This document shows, one piece after another, positions 1 through 11,055 of a DNA stretch of 64,000 bases. Origin of the DNA: Phlebotomus papatasi (Eukaryota; Arthropoda; Insecta; Diptera; Psychodidae); assembly GCF_024763615.1 (NCBI RefSeq), contig NC_077222.1:3286001-3350000 (forward strand), in the 5' to 3' direction. How positions within the stretch are numbered: position 1 is the first letter of the stretch; each line of letters opens with the position of its first letter. Position numbers and translations under genes: made by a program. The notes beneath the pieces are model-generated. The model had not been told where the DNA came from and did no database searches. It was given only the letters and a program-made list of their open reading frames with translations.

Positions 1-149
1 TCATTAAACAACATGAAAATTATACTAGAAAAGTTACAACAAAACAAAAAAGAAAACTCGGAGAACAAACAAGGTGAAAGTATATAAAGTTTGTACGGAT
101 CTTAACACAATTTCTATGGGGTTTGCACTTAAAAATTAAAAAGAAAACT

Positions 150-420
150 AAGAGACTCCTACAGATTGACATAACTCTTGTTTTAAATCCCATATTTTAC
201 AGGGAGCTAGTTTTGGACTTCCTGAGAGAGTTCCACTTAAAAATAATTTTAGGCCACGCCCCTTTCGGACTCATAGCTACATGGTTCATTGCTTTTCACT
301 TTTCAATGTTCAATAAGAAGATAATGCGAAGCTACGGTAAGTCACCACATCCACAAATTCGATTTTGAACAGATCACAATGGGTTATGTCCCTTAAAAAA
401 TTAGACCACGCCCCCTTAAA
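150..420 (+). repeat. Interspersed repeat with GGCCACGCC / GACCACGCCCC boxes, copy 1
   Basis: Contains CTACAGATTGACA (near 160), TTAGGCCACGCCCC (near 249) and TAGACCACGCCCCC (near 399). The same three landmarks recur in the same order, inverted, at 2960-3240. An isolated TAGACCACGCCCCCC also occurs at about 2062. No open frame is shared by the copies. Confidence 0.7.
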
Positions 421-460
421 ATGTTTTCTTTTATAAACAAATTATACGATATTAGTATTA

Positions 461-606
461 TGCCCAGCACACAATAATTTTTATTTGTAAATATGTTTTC
501 AAAATTTCATATGAGAGAGAGCGAGATAACTAGATCTCGGTTTCATTCACTCTTATTGAATTGTCAAAAACATGTTTTCAAAACAAAAGTTATTGTGCGT
601 TGGGCA
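461..606. mobile_element. MITE, 146 bp, TIR TGCCCAGCACACAATAA
   Basis: The ends TGCCCAGCACACAATAA and its inverted counterpart (TTATTGTGCGTTGGGCA) are flanked by TA on both sides (459-460 and 607-608). The inner arms pair too, over the repeated TGTTTTCAAAA. It has no coding capacity. TA duplication suggests a Tc1/mariner-type mobiliser. Confidence 0.8.
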
Positions 607-648
607 TAAAAATAAACTGAATGGTATTTTGTCTAAGAAAAAATATTT

Positions 649-828
649 TTGGTCAGTAAATTAGGAAATTCGGCAGGTGAAAATTCAAATTGGTTATTAA
701 AAATTCAAAAACGTTAATAAAAAATTGAATTTTAGTAAGTAAACATAATCCACTTTGTTCAGCAAAAATTACCACCTGAATTTTCACTTAACCTATCAAT
801 TTCCATTTTTACTGACTATTTTGAACAA
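649..828. repeat. Inverted repeat with GTCAGTAAA ends
   Basis: Left arm TTTTGGTCAGTAAATTAGG and the right arm read in reverse (AAATAGTCAGTAAAAATGG) align for about 45 bp, including a shared GTGAAAATTCA. The same GTCAGTAAA motif builds the arrays at 26690-27030 and 43980-44215. Confidence 0.55.
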
Positions 829-1020
829 AATACTGCTAAATCTGCTCCAATCTTTTTCCTAATTATGAAGGGAAAACTTTCTTTGGCAAGTGAAAATAAT
901 GTGAGAACCACAAGAGGCTGGGGTTCGTTGTGGTTGCAATATAGAACTCTGGTTCTATTTGACCGATTTTGACGAGTGAGGACACAAATTAAAGGTCTCG
1001 TAGAGCGCTACAACTTTCTG

Positions 1021-1300
1021 ACACATTTGAACTCTAGGACCAACGCTAGGGACGCCAGAGTCGGAAAACCAATTTTCATATAACATAACCTCAATTATCT
1101 CGACACGTACTTAACCGATCTTAATGGTTACTTCGGTATAATTGTAGAGGGCATTTGGACTAGAACATTTGAACTTTGCAGGACCAACGCCAGAGGCGCC
1201 ACAGTCGAAAACCCAATTTTCATATTACTTAAACTCAATTACCTCGACCCTTGCTCAACCGATTTTGATTATTACTTCGGCATAATTGTAGAAGACATGT
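1021..1300. repeat. Diverged tandem duplication, about 142-bp period
   Basis: The block beginning CATTTGAACTCTAGGACCAA at 1024 recurs from 1166, with ACCAACGC, ACGCCAGAGTCG, CAATTTTCATAT, CTCAATTA and TTACTTCGG in register. No continuous reading frame. Confidence 0.7.
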
Positions 1301-2598
1301 CTATATTCCGTCCAAACATAAATTTTTAGCTCAGATTATACCATATGTCCGATTTTGTCGATTTAGTGTAAAAAAAAATCCCACAATAACGCTGCTAAAG
1401 TACACATATGCTGATGATATGACCGCTTTTACTCGACTACGCTATTTAAAATGAAGGTTTAAAAAAAATTCTTACAAAATACAATCATTCTTTGATATTG
1501 TCGTAGTTCATCATATGTCCGCTGTGGTCAAAAAAGTGTTGCAAAACAAAAATTGAATTATCCCGGCTACCGAGCAATCGTTAAGATCAGGTTTTGGGAC
1601 AAAAGTATAGAGGAGATTCTGTTCTATATTTCACTATCATCTTTCTGTTACATCCTAGATATTTTGATTTAAATAAAAAAATTGCAATTTTTCAGAAATT
1701 TGATTACAAATTGCTGTATAACATTTCTCATCTTTAGTTCCAAATCGAATTTGCATACAATCCGAATTTGCTCAAGTTAAGAATCTCACGTACAATAAGC
1801 TAATATAGGTTTATCACTAGATTCTTGGAAATAATGATTTTTTCCAAAAAAAAAACGATATCATAATCTAATTTAGCTTCTCAATTTGTTTGTGGAGCTA
1901 AATTATATCATGATAAGGCTCAATTTTATTTTACAATACGAGAAAATCCCAATTTCAAAGGTGCCCCACATTCAAAGGTGCCTCACTTCCCCCTATACCT
2001 GGGGGCAAATAAAATTCTCCTCATCATTTTTGCGCAGAATATTCGACGGAAAATTCTGCATTTTTAAAAATAGACCACGCCCCCCAAAAGGCATCTATTT
2101 CAAAAGAAATTGTGTTAAATTTAGGCAAATTGTGCAGTATTTTCTTACTTTGGGAAGCAAATGGAAATATAGATCGACCACAATATTTTAAAAAGACACA
2201 AAATGAACATTTGGCTGTAAAATATCAATTTTAGGCTAGTAAAAAAATAGTAAACTCTTCTTTTTAATCTATTAAACGATTTTCTTATTCTTTCTGAAAT
2301 AATTTGAATTTATTCTTACCAAATAATTCTGGAGAAATCGTAAAATTATTGCTAGAAACGATTTAAGTTTGTTAAGGGTGGAATAGTGAATCATGAAACT
2401 AGCCCACTTGATCGCATTATCCCTGCCCAGCCTACAGTTTCGTCTGATACCTTGTAAGATTGTTAAATTTATAAGAAAGGGTTTGAAAAATATTATATAG
2501 GATTCAAAAAGGTTATTTTGAACAGAAACTAATTCTGAATATTTAGATTTTCTCAACGTTTTCAAATGGATAAACAGAAAAGAGAGAAACTCTTTGTA

Positions 2599-2824
2599 GG
2601 GGAATTCTGTAACAGTATGACAATGTCATATGACATATTCAAAATTTTTTACGTGATAAATGCAGGTGAATTAATCGAAAATGAGATTCATATAAGTTAC
2701 GGAGAGCTTCATGGAGCTCCTAGGAATGGCCATTCGATGCTCTCTCGGCTTTAATGTTGCTCTGATAATGTATTTGCCATAAAAGTATGGCATATATGAC
2801 ATTGTCATCGTTACAGAATTCCCC
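2599..2824. mobile_element. MITE, 226 bp, TIR GGGGAATTCTGTAAC
   Basis: The ends GGGGAATTCTGTAAC...GTTACAGAATTCCCC are followed by a second paired motif, TGACAATGTCATATGAC. TA lies at 2597-2598 and 2825-2826. Relatives are at 6568-6867 and 21861-23268. The short frame across the left end is not a gene. Confidence 0.85.
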
Positions 2825-2959
2825 TACTGATCTTTTTCGCTAATCTGCAACAGTGAAAGAAAACTTAAAATTCACAATATATTCTGTTTAGAATTTTGGA
2901 CTTTAATTACAGCATCACTATTGCATCTCATTTATAGCAATTTTTAGCAATTATAACAA

Positions 2960-3240
2960 TTTAGACAAGTTTGGGGCGTGGTCTATTTTTCAGTATGTGG
3001 AAAAGTTAAAGCCCCACCTAAGATCGAATTTGTGGCTTTGGTGATTTTCCAAGATTACATTAAATCTTCTTATTTAACACTGAGAATACAAAAACTTTAA
3101 CTTAAGTTAGCTATAGCTCATGAAGAAGGCGTGGCCTAAAATATTTTTGGGTGTAACTTTTTCAAGAAGTTCAAAACAACCTCCGTGCAAAATATACCAA
3201 CAAAACAAAGTTTGTGTCAATCTGTAGCTGTGCTAAAATT
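2960..3240 (-). repeat. Interspersed repeat with GGCCACGCC box, inverted copy 2
   Basis: Reverse complement of the 150-420 repeat, with matches along most of its length, from GGGGCGTGGTCTATTTTT to TGTCAATCTGTAG. With copy 1 it could form the long inverted ends of a roughly 3.1-kb element, or be an independent insertion. Confidence 0.7.
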
Positions 3241-3860
3241 AATATTATGTATCTCTGAATCTGATGGTAGTCCCCTATATTTTTTTCTTAATACTGTCTT
3301 CGCTCTTTGGGGGATATTTTCTCACAAAACTGAATTTATATTAATTCTATCTCATATAGAATAATATTCTGCTGTTCTTGTTTGGGAAAAAAAGCTCAGT
3401 TGATTGACTTCTGTCCATAATTTCTGCTCTTGCTTTTAATAATAATCTTATGCTCTTGTCCACGCAGTGAAGAAAAATATTTATTTTAAATAATATTGTG
3501 TCTTGCATTTTTTTGAAGGGATTATTTGTTATTACATATTGAAGAGAAAAGCTCGAGGCACACTTTTAATCCATTCTTAATTCTGAAGGTGACAAAGACA
3601 AGGCAATCAATTAAAACACGTTGCACAATGGGACATTTTCTTGTCTCTTTTCGGAATTTTCACAGAAACTTATCACAGAACTTATTTAGCTTTGAAAGAC
3701 CACACAGAAAAAAAATCATAAGAAAAAAGTCTTGTTGATACCAAAACAGAAAGGTCGGTAAATAAGGGAGACAATTTGTCTTCATATTCTATTAATGTCT
3801 TGCAAATAGTATTTAGTTTTTTTTTCTTATTTTTTTTGGTCTAAACGTTTCTTGCATACT
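3241..3860. other. Intron DNA, nothing recognised
   Basis: AT-rich with a pyrimidine run near 3819-3838 that lies downstream of exon 4 on the transcript. No repeat family or credible open frame seen. Confidence 0.5.
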
Positions 3861-3863
3861 TAC

Positions 3864-3966
3864 GATCAGCTTTATTCGTGGGCGGTTTCCTTGTTGCCCA
3901 ATTTGTTCTAATCGATCGTGAGCCAATCCATTGACCATTCATTGCTGTTATAGCACTTTCAGCCTC
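3864..3966 (-). CDS. Coding exon 4: C-terminal part of the RRM of the TIAR-like gene
   Basis: A 103-bp exon. Acceptor CTTTTAG|GAG (AG at 3967-3968), donor GATC|GTAAGT. It reads EAESAITAMNGQWIGSRSIR then TNWATRKPPTNKAD plus one base. The segment NGQWIGSRSIRTNWATRKPP is diagnostic of the end of RRM2 in TIA-1/TIAR/Rox8 proteins. The intron separating it from exon 3 is 12.9 kb and contains the giant 22-bp minisatellite element. I found no continuation (the conserved segment before the last RRM) in positions 1-3863, so the next exon should lie beyond the window edge. Confidence 0.93.
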
Positions 3967-4440
3967 CTAAAAGTTTTGAAAAGAATTAAATTTTTCAGTT
4001 GTTTGTACAATTATAAAACATGATAAAAAATGCATCCTTAGTTTTATTACAGAAATAATAATTTCAATTTCGTTCCGCGTTTTAAATATAAGTCGCTTTG
4101 TTGCTGCTAACAAACTTATTGTTTAATCCAGACGTTTTAAGAACTTGAAAAAATATTTACAACACCTTTGAATATCTCAAGTTCGTAAGATTGCCGCAAG
4201 AGTGGTGCTCTACAAAAAAAAAATGACACGTTTCCTGGTAAAAGCTTATCAAAAGCATGAAGACATTTTATTAAATGTGGGAAAAACATCCTTTTCACAA
4301 ACTTCTAACCAATTTATTTACGTTGCTTTATGTAAACAGAGCAAAATAGCCAAAAAAAAACGTTTTTTTTTTATTTTTTTGATTTTGGAAAAGTTTCGGT
4401 TAACACTGTCCATGCTTTCGAATAAGAGCTGTGTCTAACG

Positions 4441-5017
4441 AGAAATTTTCTGTGTTTTGGGAAATTATTCTACACATTATCCTCCATATAAATTGAATGA
4501 ATTTTTTCATGAATTTATCCCTTTCAAGATTTTGAACATTCGGGATTTTGGCTTTCGCGATTTTGGCTTTATTCGCCCTTTCGGGATTTTGGCTTTCGAG
4601 AATTTGGCCCTTTCGGGATTTTGGCTTTAGGGAATTTGGCCCTTTCGGGATTTGGCTTTAGGGAATTTAGCCCTTTCGGGATTTGACTTTCAGGATTTTG
4701 GCCCTTTCGAGATTTTGGCTTTAGGAAATTTTTGGTCCTTTCGGGATATTGGCTTTCGGGAATTTGGCCCTTTCGGGATTTTTTCTTTCGAGAATTTGGC
4801 CTTTTCGGGATTTTGGCTTTCGGGAATTTGGCCCATTTGGGATTTTGACTTTCAGGATTTTGGCCCTTTCGGGATTTAGGCTTTAGGGAATTTGTCCCTT
4901 TCTGGATTTTGACTTTCGGGAATTTGGCCCTTTCAGGATTTTGGCTTTCGGGATTTTGGCTTTCGGGATTTTAGCCTTTTTGGGATTTTAGCTTTCGAGA
5001 TTTTGGCTGCCTCCGGA
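4441..5017 (+). repeat. GGGATTTTGGCTTTC minisatellite element, copy 1 (truncated)
   Basis: A core fragment (4441-4530, with AATTATTCTACACATTATCC) leads into about 30 units of the 15-16-bp consensus TTTCGGGATTTTGGC and its variant GGGAATTTGGCCC (4540-5005). It ends in GGCTGCCTCCGG. Other copies show the array in opposite orientation on the two sides of the core; here one side is missing. Long apparent frames are repeat translations. Confidence 0.85.
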
Positions 5018-5019
5018 AA

Positions 5020-5090
5020 TAAAATCCCCTTGTCTGTTATAATCCCCCCAAATGTGTCTTGGCTAAAATGAAAACTCTGGCACATCTTCC
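5020..5090 (+). repeat. Short repeat around CTGTTATAATCCCCC
   Basis: CTGTTATAATCCCCC followed by TGTGTCTTGGCTAAAAT. Related copies are at about 6515-6555 (+) and 59325-59385 (-). Probably part of the same mobile family as the array it abuts. Confidence 0.5.
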
Positions 5091-6499
5091 TTAGATTTTA
5101 TTTCAAAACTGAAATAATTGTTAGGGTTTTTAATATCTGATATTAAAATTAAATAACAGACTAACATAATAATGTAGTATAACTGGTCATGAAAATTTCA
5201 GAATGAGGAGAAAATGATTATTTAACTTTTGATATAAAACCCATCTTATGGCCATTGTTTTACCCTTTTAATTATCCCTGTCCATTGTGACTGATTAAAA
5301 TCTAATTCCAAATAGCAGAGATTTATGAAAATATTTCAAATATAAAGCTTTTCAGAAGCAATTTTATGTACGGAAATACAGTTTTAATTACGAATAGGTG
5401 ACTTAAAGTCAAAATACCCTCGTTTAAATTCAGGCTTCTGTAGAATATTTTGCAATTTTCACTTAGTCAAAAGTTCTAATCAAATATTTGAATTAATAAA
5501 TGAACCTTTCAGCGCACATGGAAATATTCTTACTAACATTACATTTCATGTTGAAAATCCATTTTATTTATTAATGAGTAGAAAAAAAAACACAGTAAAT
5601 GTATTCAATACCAAAAATGAATGGTAATTCATATTATATGAAGGGTGACTAATGGGCTTTTAGCAGAAACGCCCAAGTATCGGGAGTCAAAGCCTGGAGG
5701 AAGGCAAAAAAGGAAGTTGCTGAAAGCTCTCTCCAAATTACTTGTCGTGGACTTTCTCGCGGGTTTAGCACTTTTTCTGCTTGTATTAACTTCCGTGGCA
5801 AAAGAAAAGACGAGAATTCGATCAACAAGTCTTACAATATTCGCCCAAAATGTTTGTACTTTGGGGACAGGCAAAAAAAAAGAAAAGCCAGGGAGAAGAG
5901 ATGAAAAATATTCTCCATGTTTACATATCGTGTCTCTAAATCCAACCCCAGACCTTTGGCTTTTCTCTCTCTCTCAATATTTTGAGACTTTTATACCATT
6001 CTGTGGAAAAACAGGGTGTTTCACTGTTCAGTCAATTTCACGGTGCAATGTAAAGTTAAATAAATTTATGGGAATTACATTCACTGTAGCAAAACTTGCT
6101 TCTCATTTTCCCTCAAACATACATGCTACCTCTACTCAACATCTTTATTCAGTTTAAACACCAAATGAGAAATGATTTTTCACCATGAAGACATTTTGCC
6201 AGAGAGGAATTAATTTGCAAAAGCTGGCATTGTGGTTAAACATGCTTTTGCTGTTTATGAAGAGTAACACAATTTTATTTGTAAATTAAAGTCTCTCAAC
6301 TATACTTGATGAGAGCACAAATTTACATTCTCTGTGCTGAAAAGCTTTTATTTAAATATAGTTTAATCTACAATTGACTATTAGATTATCTTCAAACCAG
6401 AGATATAATTCATTAAGTCATTTTCACTATTTCGAAATGTACCAGCTTTGCATACTGAGAAGTCTTCGAAAATTTGGCTTAGTGGTTCGTTCTTGAGAT
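5091..6499. other. Intron DNA without recognised features
   Basis: A 170-codon frame runs from 5645 to 6157, but it begins at GTG, has no homology I recognise and no splice context, so I do not call it a gene. Confidence 0.45.
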
Positions 6500-6567
6500 A
6501 AACTTACTGTACTATCTGTTATAATCACCCTGAGTGTGTCTCGGCTAAAATAAAAATTCGGTCAGAA

Positions 6568-6867
6568 GGGGAATTCTATAATTTTCTTGGCATTGTCACA
6601 CGTGAGTTCGAAAATGCAATTCATTGAATTTTTAATGAAACCCCTTTAATGGATAATTTTATGAAAATACAGTACGTCTTGGTTGATTTGTTTAACAATA
6701 TTCATTATCATTTGAATTGCCAGAAATCTCAAATATGTGACTTCTGACAATGCCACATGAGCTCAAATGGCAATGTCACGGCTACAGAATCGCATTTTCG
6801 AAAAAGCTCTCCTAAGATTCGAACCCAATTTGTCATATGGCATTGCCAGAGCATTACAGAATTCCCC
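6568..6867. mobile_element. Diverged MITE of the GGGGAATTCTGTA family
   Basis: Ends AGGGGAATTCTATAA and TTACAGAATTCCCCT. Internal CAATGTCACACGTGA and TGGCATTGCCAGAG match the family pattern. Length about 300 bp. No clear TA duplication, probably because of decay. Confidence 0.65.
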
Positions 6868-7004
6868 TCCAGGACTTCCTTAATTATATATGCCTAATGA
6901 TGGCAATTTTAGAATGTTGAAACGATGGGATATCTATCTTAAAAAACAAGAAGGCATACGATTCTATGTGATGGTAGTTAAAATCCTGAAAAACCGAAAT
7001 TATA

Positions 7005-7225
7005 TGCAGGATAATGTGTGCAACAGTTTCTCAAAAGACAGAAAATTTTCCTTTGCCTCTACAGACCGCGAATGCAATCGTGGGAGTAGATATGGCATTT
7101 TGAAGATTTCGACATATTGACTTTCCGGTTTTTACCTTTCGGGATTTCGGCAATTGAGATTCAGGCTTTCGGAATTGTGATCCTTTCGCGATTTCCACAT
7201 TCGCTTTTTAACTTTCGCGATTTCT
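7005..7225 (+). repeat. GGGATTTTGGCTTTC element, copy 2 (core plus short array)
   Basis: The conserved core is recognisable by TCCTTTGCCTCTACAGA and GCAATCGTGGGAGTAG, followed by degenerate units (TTTCGGGATTTCGG, TTTCGCGATTTC). Confidence 0.7.
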
Positions 7226-7270
7226 GACCCATCCTGCTATTTCAGGACAAAATTATCTTTCCGGTGAGCG

Positions 7271-7735
7271 TCGGTGAGGTGGTTTAAACCAAAATTGAAA
7301 CATCCAAGTTTCCAGAGCTTTCGACACTGTATCGTGTCTTCTTGAGTGGTTCTTGGTTAGTCTACCATTTTGAATATTGTCACTATTTTGTCTAATTTTC
7401 TCACTCATCAGATTTGGAAAACTGTTGAGAGCTATTAGTGGAAAAATCACAAAATTATGACTAACAATAATAAATATTTGTCTGTCCTTTCCATGCAAAA
7501 CGGCTTAATACTCGAAAAGACAGAGAAAAGACAAAAATATTGGCAGGAGTAATCTTGCCATTTTTCATAAATAGCTCCCAACTGTTTTCCAAATCTTATA
7601 AGTACAAAATTAGACAAAATAGTGACAATATCTAAAATAATAGACTAACCAAGAAGCACTGTAAAAGCTACGATACAGTGTTAAAAGCTCTGGAAACTTG
7701 AGTGTTTTAATTTTGGATTAAATAGCAGATTAGAA
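7271..7735. repeat. Long foldback: about 165-bp arms, 130-bp loop
   Basis: 7271-7436 and 7563-7735 are reverse complements with scattered mismatches. Landmarks CAAGTTTCCAGAGCTTT, ACACTGTATCGT, CTTGGTTAGTCTA and GTCACTATTTTGTCTAATTT are shared. It sits between two fragments of the GGGATTTTGG family in the same orientation, so it probably inserted into that element. Confidence 0.8.
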
Positions 7736-7779
7736 GTCTCATCGTCGGTTTTACCTACCAGAAATTTTGGTCCCATCTG

Positions 7780-7872
7780 CATTTTTGACTTTTGGTATTT
7801 CGGCGTTCGCGATATTGACATTCGGGATTTTGGCTTTCGGGATTTATGCTTTACGGATTTTGACCGGGACAT
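7780..7872 (+). repeat. GGGATTTTGG array fragment with element end
   Basis: Units GGGATTTTGGCTTTC finish in GATTTTGACCGGGAC. The same end, GATTTTGACCGGAACCC, closes the copies at 18792 and 58345. Confidence 0.7.
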
Positions 7873-7874
7873 GA

Positions 7875-9080
7875 TTTCAAATAGCTAAGTAATCATACTT
7901 TCGAAAATATTCATACGGAGCTTTCGAATAAGGAAGTCTTATAAAAGCTAAAGCTTAATGGGGAGTTTAATTTCGAAGTTGAAGTTTCTAATCAAAATTA
8001 TTTTTAACTGTCAAATTCATCTAAACTCGAATTTTGAACGATTTAAACTTTAAGCGTTTTATGAAAATTCAAACGTTTTTTTTTTCAATCATTGTTTTTT
8101 TTAAATTCATTTTGGAAATATTTGCAATTTCATTTTTTTTAATTCTCTAAAAAAAAGTAAAAAATAATATAAGTATATAAAACACCGTGGAAAAATGTAA
8201 CACCTATTTTTTACTTTAAGCTGAAACATATACCATTTTAGTTACAATCCTCTCCACAATTGCATTTTTTAAACATCCTTTTAGATCGATAATAAAATTT
8301 TTAGAAGGATTTTGAATTACAAAATTTAGTGGAGGACTTTATTTCAATTAATAAGCGAAAAATCTTAGCAGGAATTTGATTAAAAAAGAAGTTCTGCTAA
8401 AAAAAGAACAATAATGGCTAAAGGTTAAATGGTTTGCGTCTTCGCTGATTTATTGCAAATTTTTGACGATCATTGTGTCATCTTCGCTTTTATAGAGTTC
8501 CATACTAGCAATTGTAAAATTACACGAGGATTACCCATAAAGGTAACGATAGGTTGTTGTTCTGGGTTTTAAGATAACCAATTATTCAGTTTTCAGAGAA
8601 CAGAATACTGGGCTCGAAGCTCCCGTTTTACAGATCGGATCAAAACTGATATGGAATGATAACTCTTCGATACTATCGAATCCATAGTGACAGAGTTTTA
8701 AACATTATTGGACCATTTATTGCACCATTTTAATATTTATATTTTAGCTACAAAATGTGCAGTTATCATTTTAATTTTTCAGAATCGACAGTCCAAACTA
8801 TCGAAAAAATGTTAGCATGTCACCCCTGATCTTTCACTTCGCGAACACCCTCTAACGATCTTTTTCTCGCGAGAAGAAAACTTTCGAGACTTTAAATTAC
8901 GACCGTTGCAATTCTTATAAAGAAATTGAGTTCTACAATATTATCTGTCAAAAGACGAAAATCAATTAGCTGAGACACAAACAAGTTAATTGTTAAACAT
9001 TGCTAAAAGCTTATAATACATCTTCGTTTTATTTAATTAATTTTATCATAGATTTTGTGCTTTCTACAATCGAAAAATAA
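7875..9080. other. Intron DNA, nothing recognised
   Basis: Very AT-rich. No array, inverted repeat or plausible exon noticed. Confidence 0.45.
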
Positions 9081-9085
9081 ATATA

Positions 9086-9300
9086 GAGGAAAGTGCCCAT
9101 GCTTTACATGGTCCCAAGCTTTATAATTACTATTTTTCTCCTGTGTTTCTAAATAAATGAGACTCCATGATAAATTTTAAAAGAGGACACTTTCTCCTAG
9201 TTTTTAAAATATGAGTGGGATGAGTCCCATTTATTGAAAAAGCTAGGAAAAATTTTGCCATTATAAAGCTTGGAACCGTGCAAAGTATAGGCACTTTCTC
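9086..9300. mobile_element. MITE, 215 bp, TIR GAGGAAAGTGCC
   Basis: GAGGAAAGTGCC...GGCACTTTCTC, with paired inner motifs (CCAAGCTTTATAA / TTATAAAGCTTGG). ATA flanks both ends. Noncoding. Confidence 0.75.
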
Positions 9301-9356
9301 ATATTCGCAGTTGCATAGACTACTGAATAGTGTCTCAGCTAAACTTAAATATAGTA

Positions 9357-9666
9357 CAGTAGACTCTCGCTAATTCGGCTCTTTTAAGATCGGGCGGCAG
9401 TTAAATTCGAAAAAAGTCTGTTTTTGATTAAGATTATCGAATGAAGCAAATATCCTAAAATTTGTCATTGTTTGACTTAGTTATGATGTGATTTCGCATT
9501 ATTTAGGGGTTCTCATGAAATCTGCAATAATTATAAGTCTGTAAACTTAATATGTGCATGCAGATGAACAAAAAATCGTTGAATTTCAAAGTATTTCACA
9601 CCCGAATTTTTCCATAATTCGGGTGACATTTCGGTTCTATATGCCCGATTTTGGGAGAGTCCACTG
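9357..9666. mobile_element. pogo/Tigger-like MITE, 310 bp
   Basis: TIR CAGTAGACTCTCGCTAATTC; right end GGGAGAGTCCACTG; TA on both sides. Terminal CAG with TA duplication is typical of the pogo group. The motif TGTCTCAGCTAAACTTAA lies on both flanks (about 9331 and 9669). Relatives: 16201, 18211, 20087, 33766, 54146. Confidence 0.85.
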
Positions 9667-10849
9667 TATGTGTCTCAGCTAAACTTAATGAACTCAGGTT
9701 TACATTTCTTCTCTTCTAATCTAACACAGAGAAAAATTACCCTCTAAATTCAAGAAAAAAATACTCTAACTAAGGGTTCGATTTTGCTCCAAGCAATTTT
9801 TTTCTTAAATTTCGCTTAAATTAAGAAAAAATTTCTATAAGAGCATTTTCTTAAATTTTAGAGACTTATGGTTTTGAAATTCAGTAGCTTTGAATTTAGA
9901 CTTTTTTACTCTTAAATTTAGAGAAAAATAGTTTTGAATTTGTAGCAAAAATGGTTTTGATTTTAGAATATCGTGGTTTTGATTTTAGAGTATTGTGGTT
10001 TTGATTTTAGAGCATTGTGGTTTTGATTTTAGAAACTTATGGGTTTGATTTTAGAGTATCATGGTTTTGATTTTAGAAACTTATGGGTTTGATTTTAGAA
10101 ACGTATGGGTTTGATTTTAGAAACTTATGGGTTTGATTTTAGAAACTTATGGTTTTGATTTTAGAAACTTATGGGTTTAATTTTAGAAACTTATGGTTTT
10201 GATTTTAGAAACTTATGGGTTTGATTTTAGAAACTTATGGGTTTGATTTTAGAAACTTATGGTTTTGATTTTAGAGTATTGTGGTTTTGATTTTAGAAAC
10301 TTATGGTTTTGATTTTAGAGTACCATGGTTTTGATTTTAGAGTATCATGGGTTTGATTTTAGAAACTTATGGGTTTGATTTTAGAAACTTATGGGTTTGA
10401 TTTTAGAAACTTATGGTTTTGATTTTAGAGTATTGTGGTTTTGATTTTAGAAACTTATGGTTTTGATTTTAGAGTATCATGGTTTTGATTTTAGGGTACC
10501 ATGGTTTTGATTTTAGAGTACCATGGTTTTGATTTTAGAGTACCATGGTTTTGATTTTAGGGTACCATGGTTTTGATTTTAGAGTACCATGGTTTTGATT
10601 TTAGGGTACCATGGTTTTGATTTTAGAGTACCATGGTTTTGATTTTGGAGTGTTTGCTGTGTAGATTGTCGAGTATTGCTGGTTCTGAAAGTAGAGTATT
10701 CTGAGGTTTTGAATCAAGGCAATTTGAGGGTTTTTTTGTGAATGTTATATATTTCATTCTTTACCTTTTTCCACGTGATGCATATGATGCGCGCGTATTC
10801 ACTTCCATGAAACTCTCATATGCATCTTTCATTTCAATTTTCTATATGA

Positions 10850-11055
10850 ACTTTGCCAATCGGAATTTACCTCCACTGAAGTATGTTGCTTAATCTGAAA
10901 TATTTAAGAGTATAATGGTTTTGATTTTAGAGTATCAAGGCTTAGAACCTCTCATAGTCTGTCTTATTTCGATATTTTTATATAAACTTTTCCAATCGGA
11001 ATTCATCTCCACTGAAGTATGTTGCTTAATCTGAAATATTTAAGACTAATATGGT
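10850..11055 (+). repeat. Duplicated spacer inside the minisatellite
   Basis: CTCCACTGAAGTATGTTGCT followed by TAATCTGAAATATTTAAGA occurs at about 10871 and again at about 11007, each preceded by CCAATCGGAATT. A partial minisatellite unit lies between the copies. Confidence 0.8.

Noticed and set aside
1..3860. Next exon of the TIAR-like gene
   Set aside because: Scanned for the conserved linker and next RRM start on the minus strand and saw neither.
4652..4879. Phe/Gly-rich + frame
   Set aside because: Translation of the same minisatellite.
5645..6157. A 170-codon + frame
   Set aside because: Starts at GTG, has no recognisable domain or splice context, and its opposite strand is also open. 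Probably chance.
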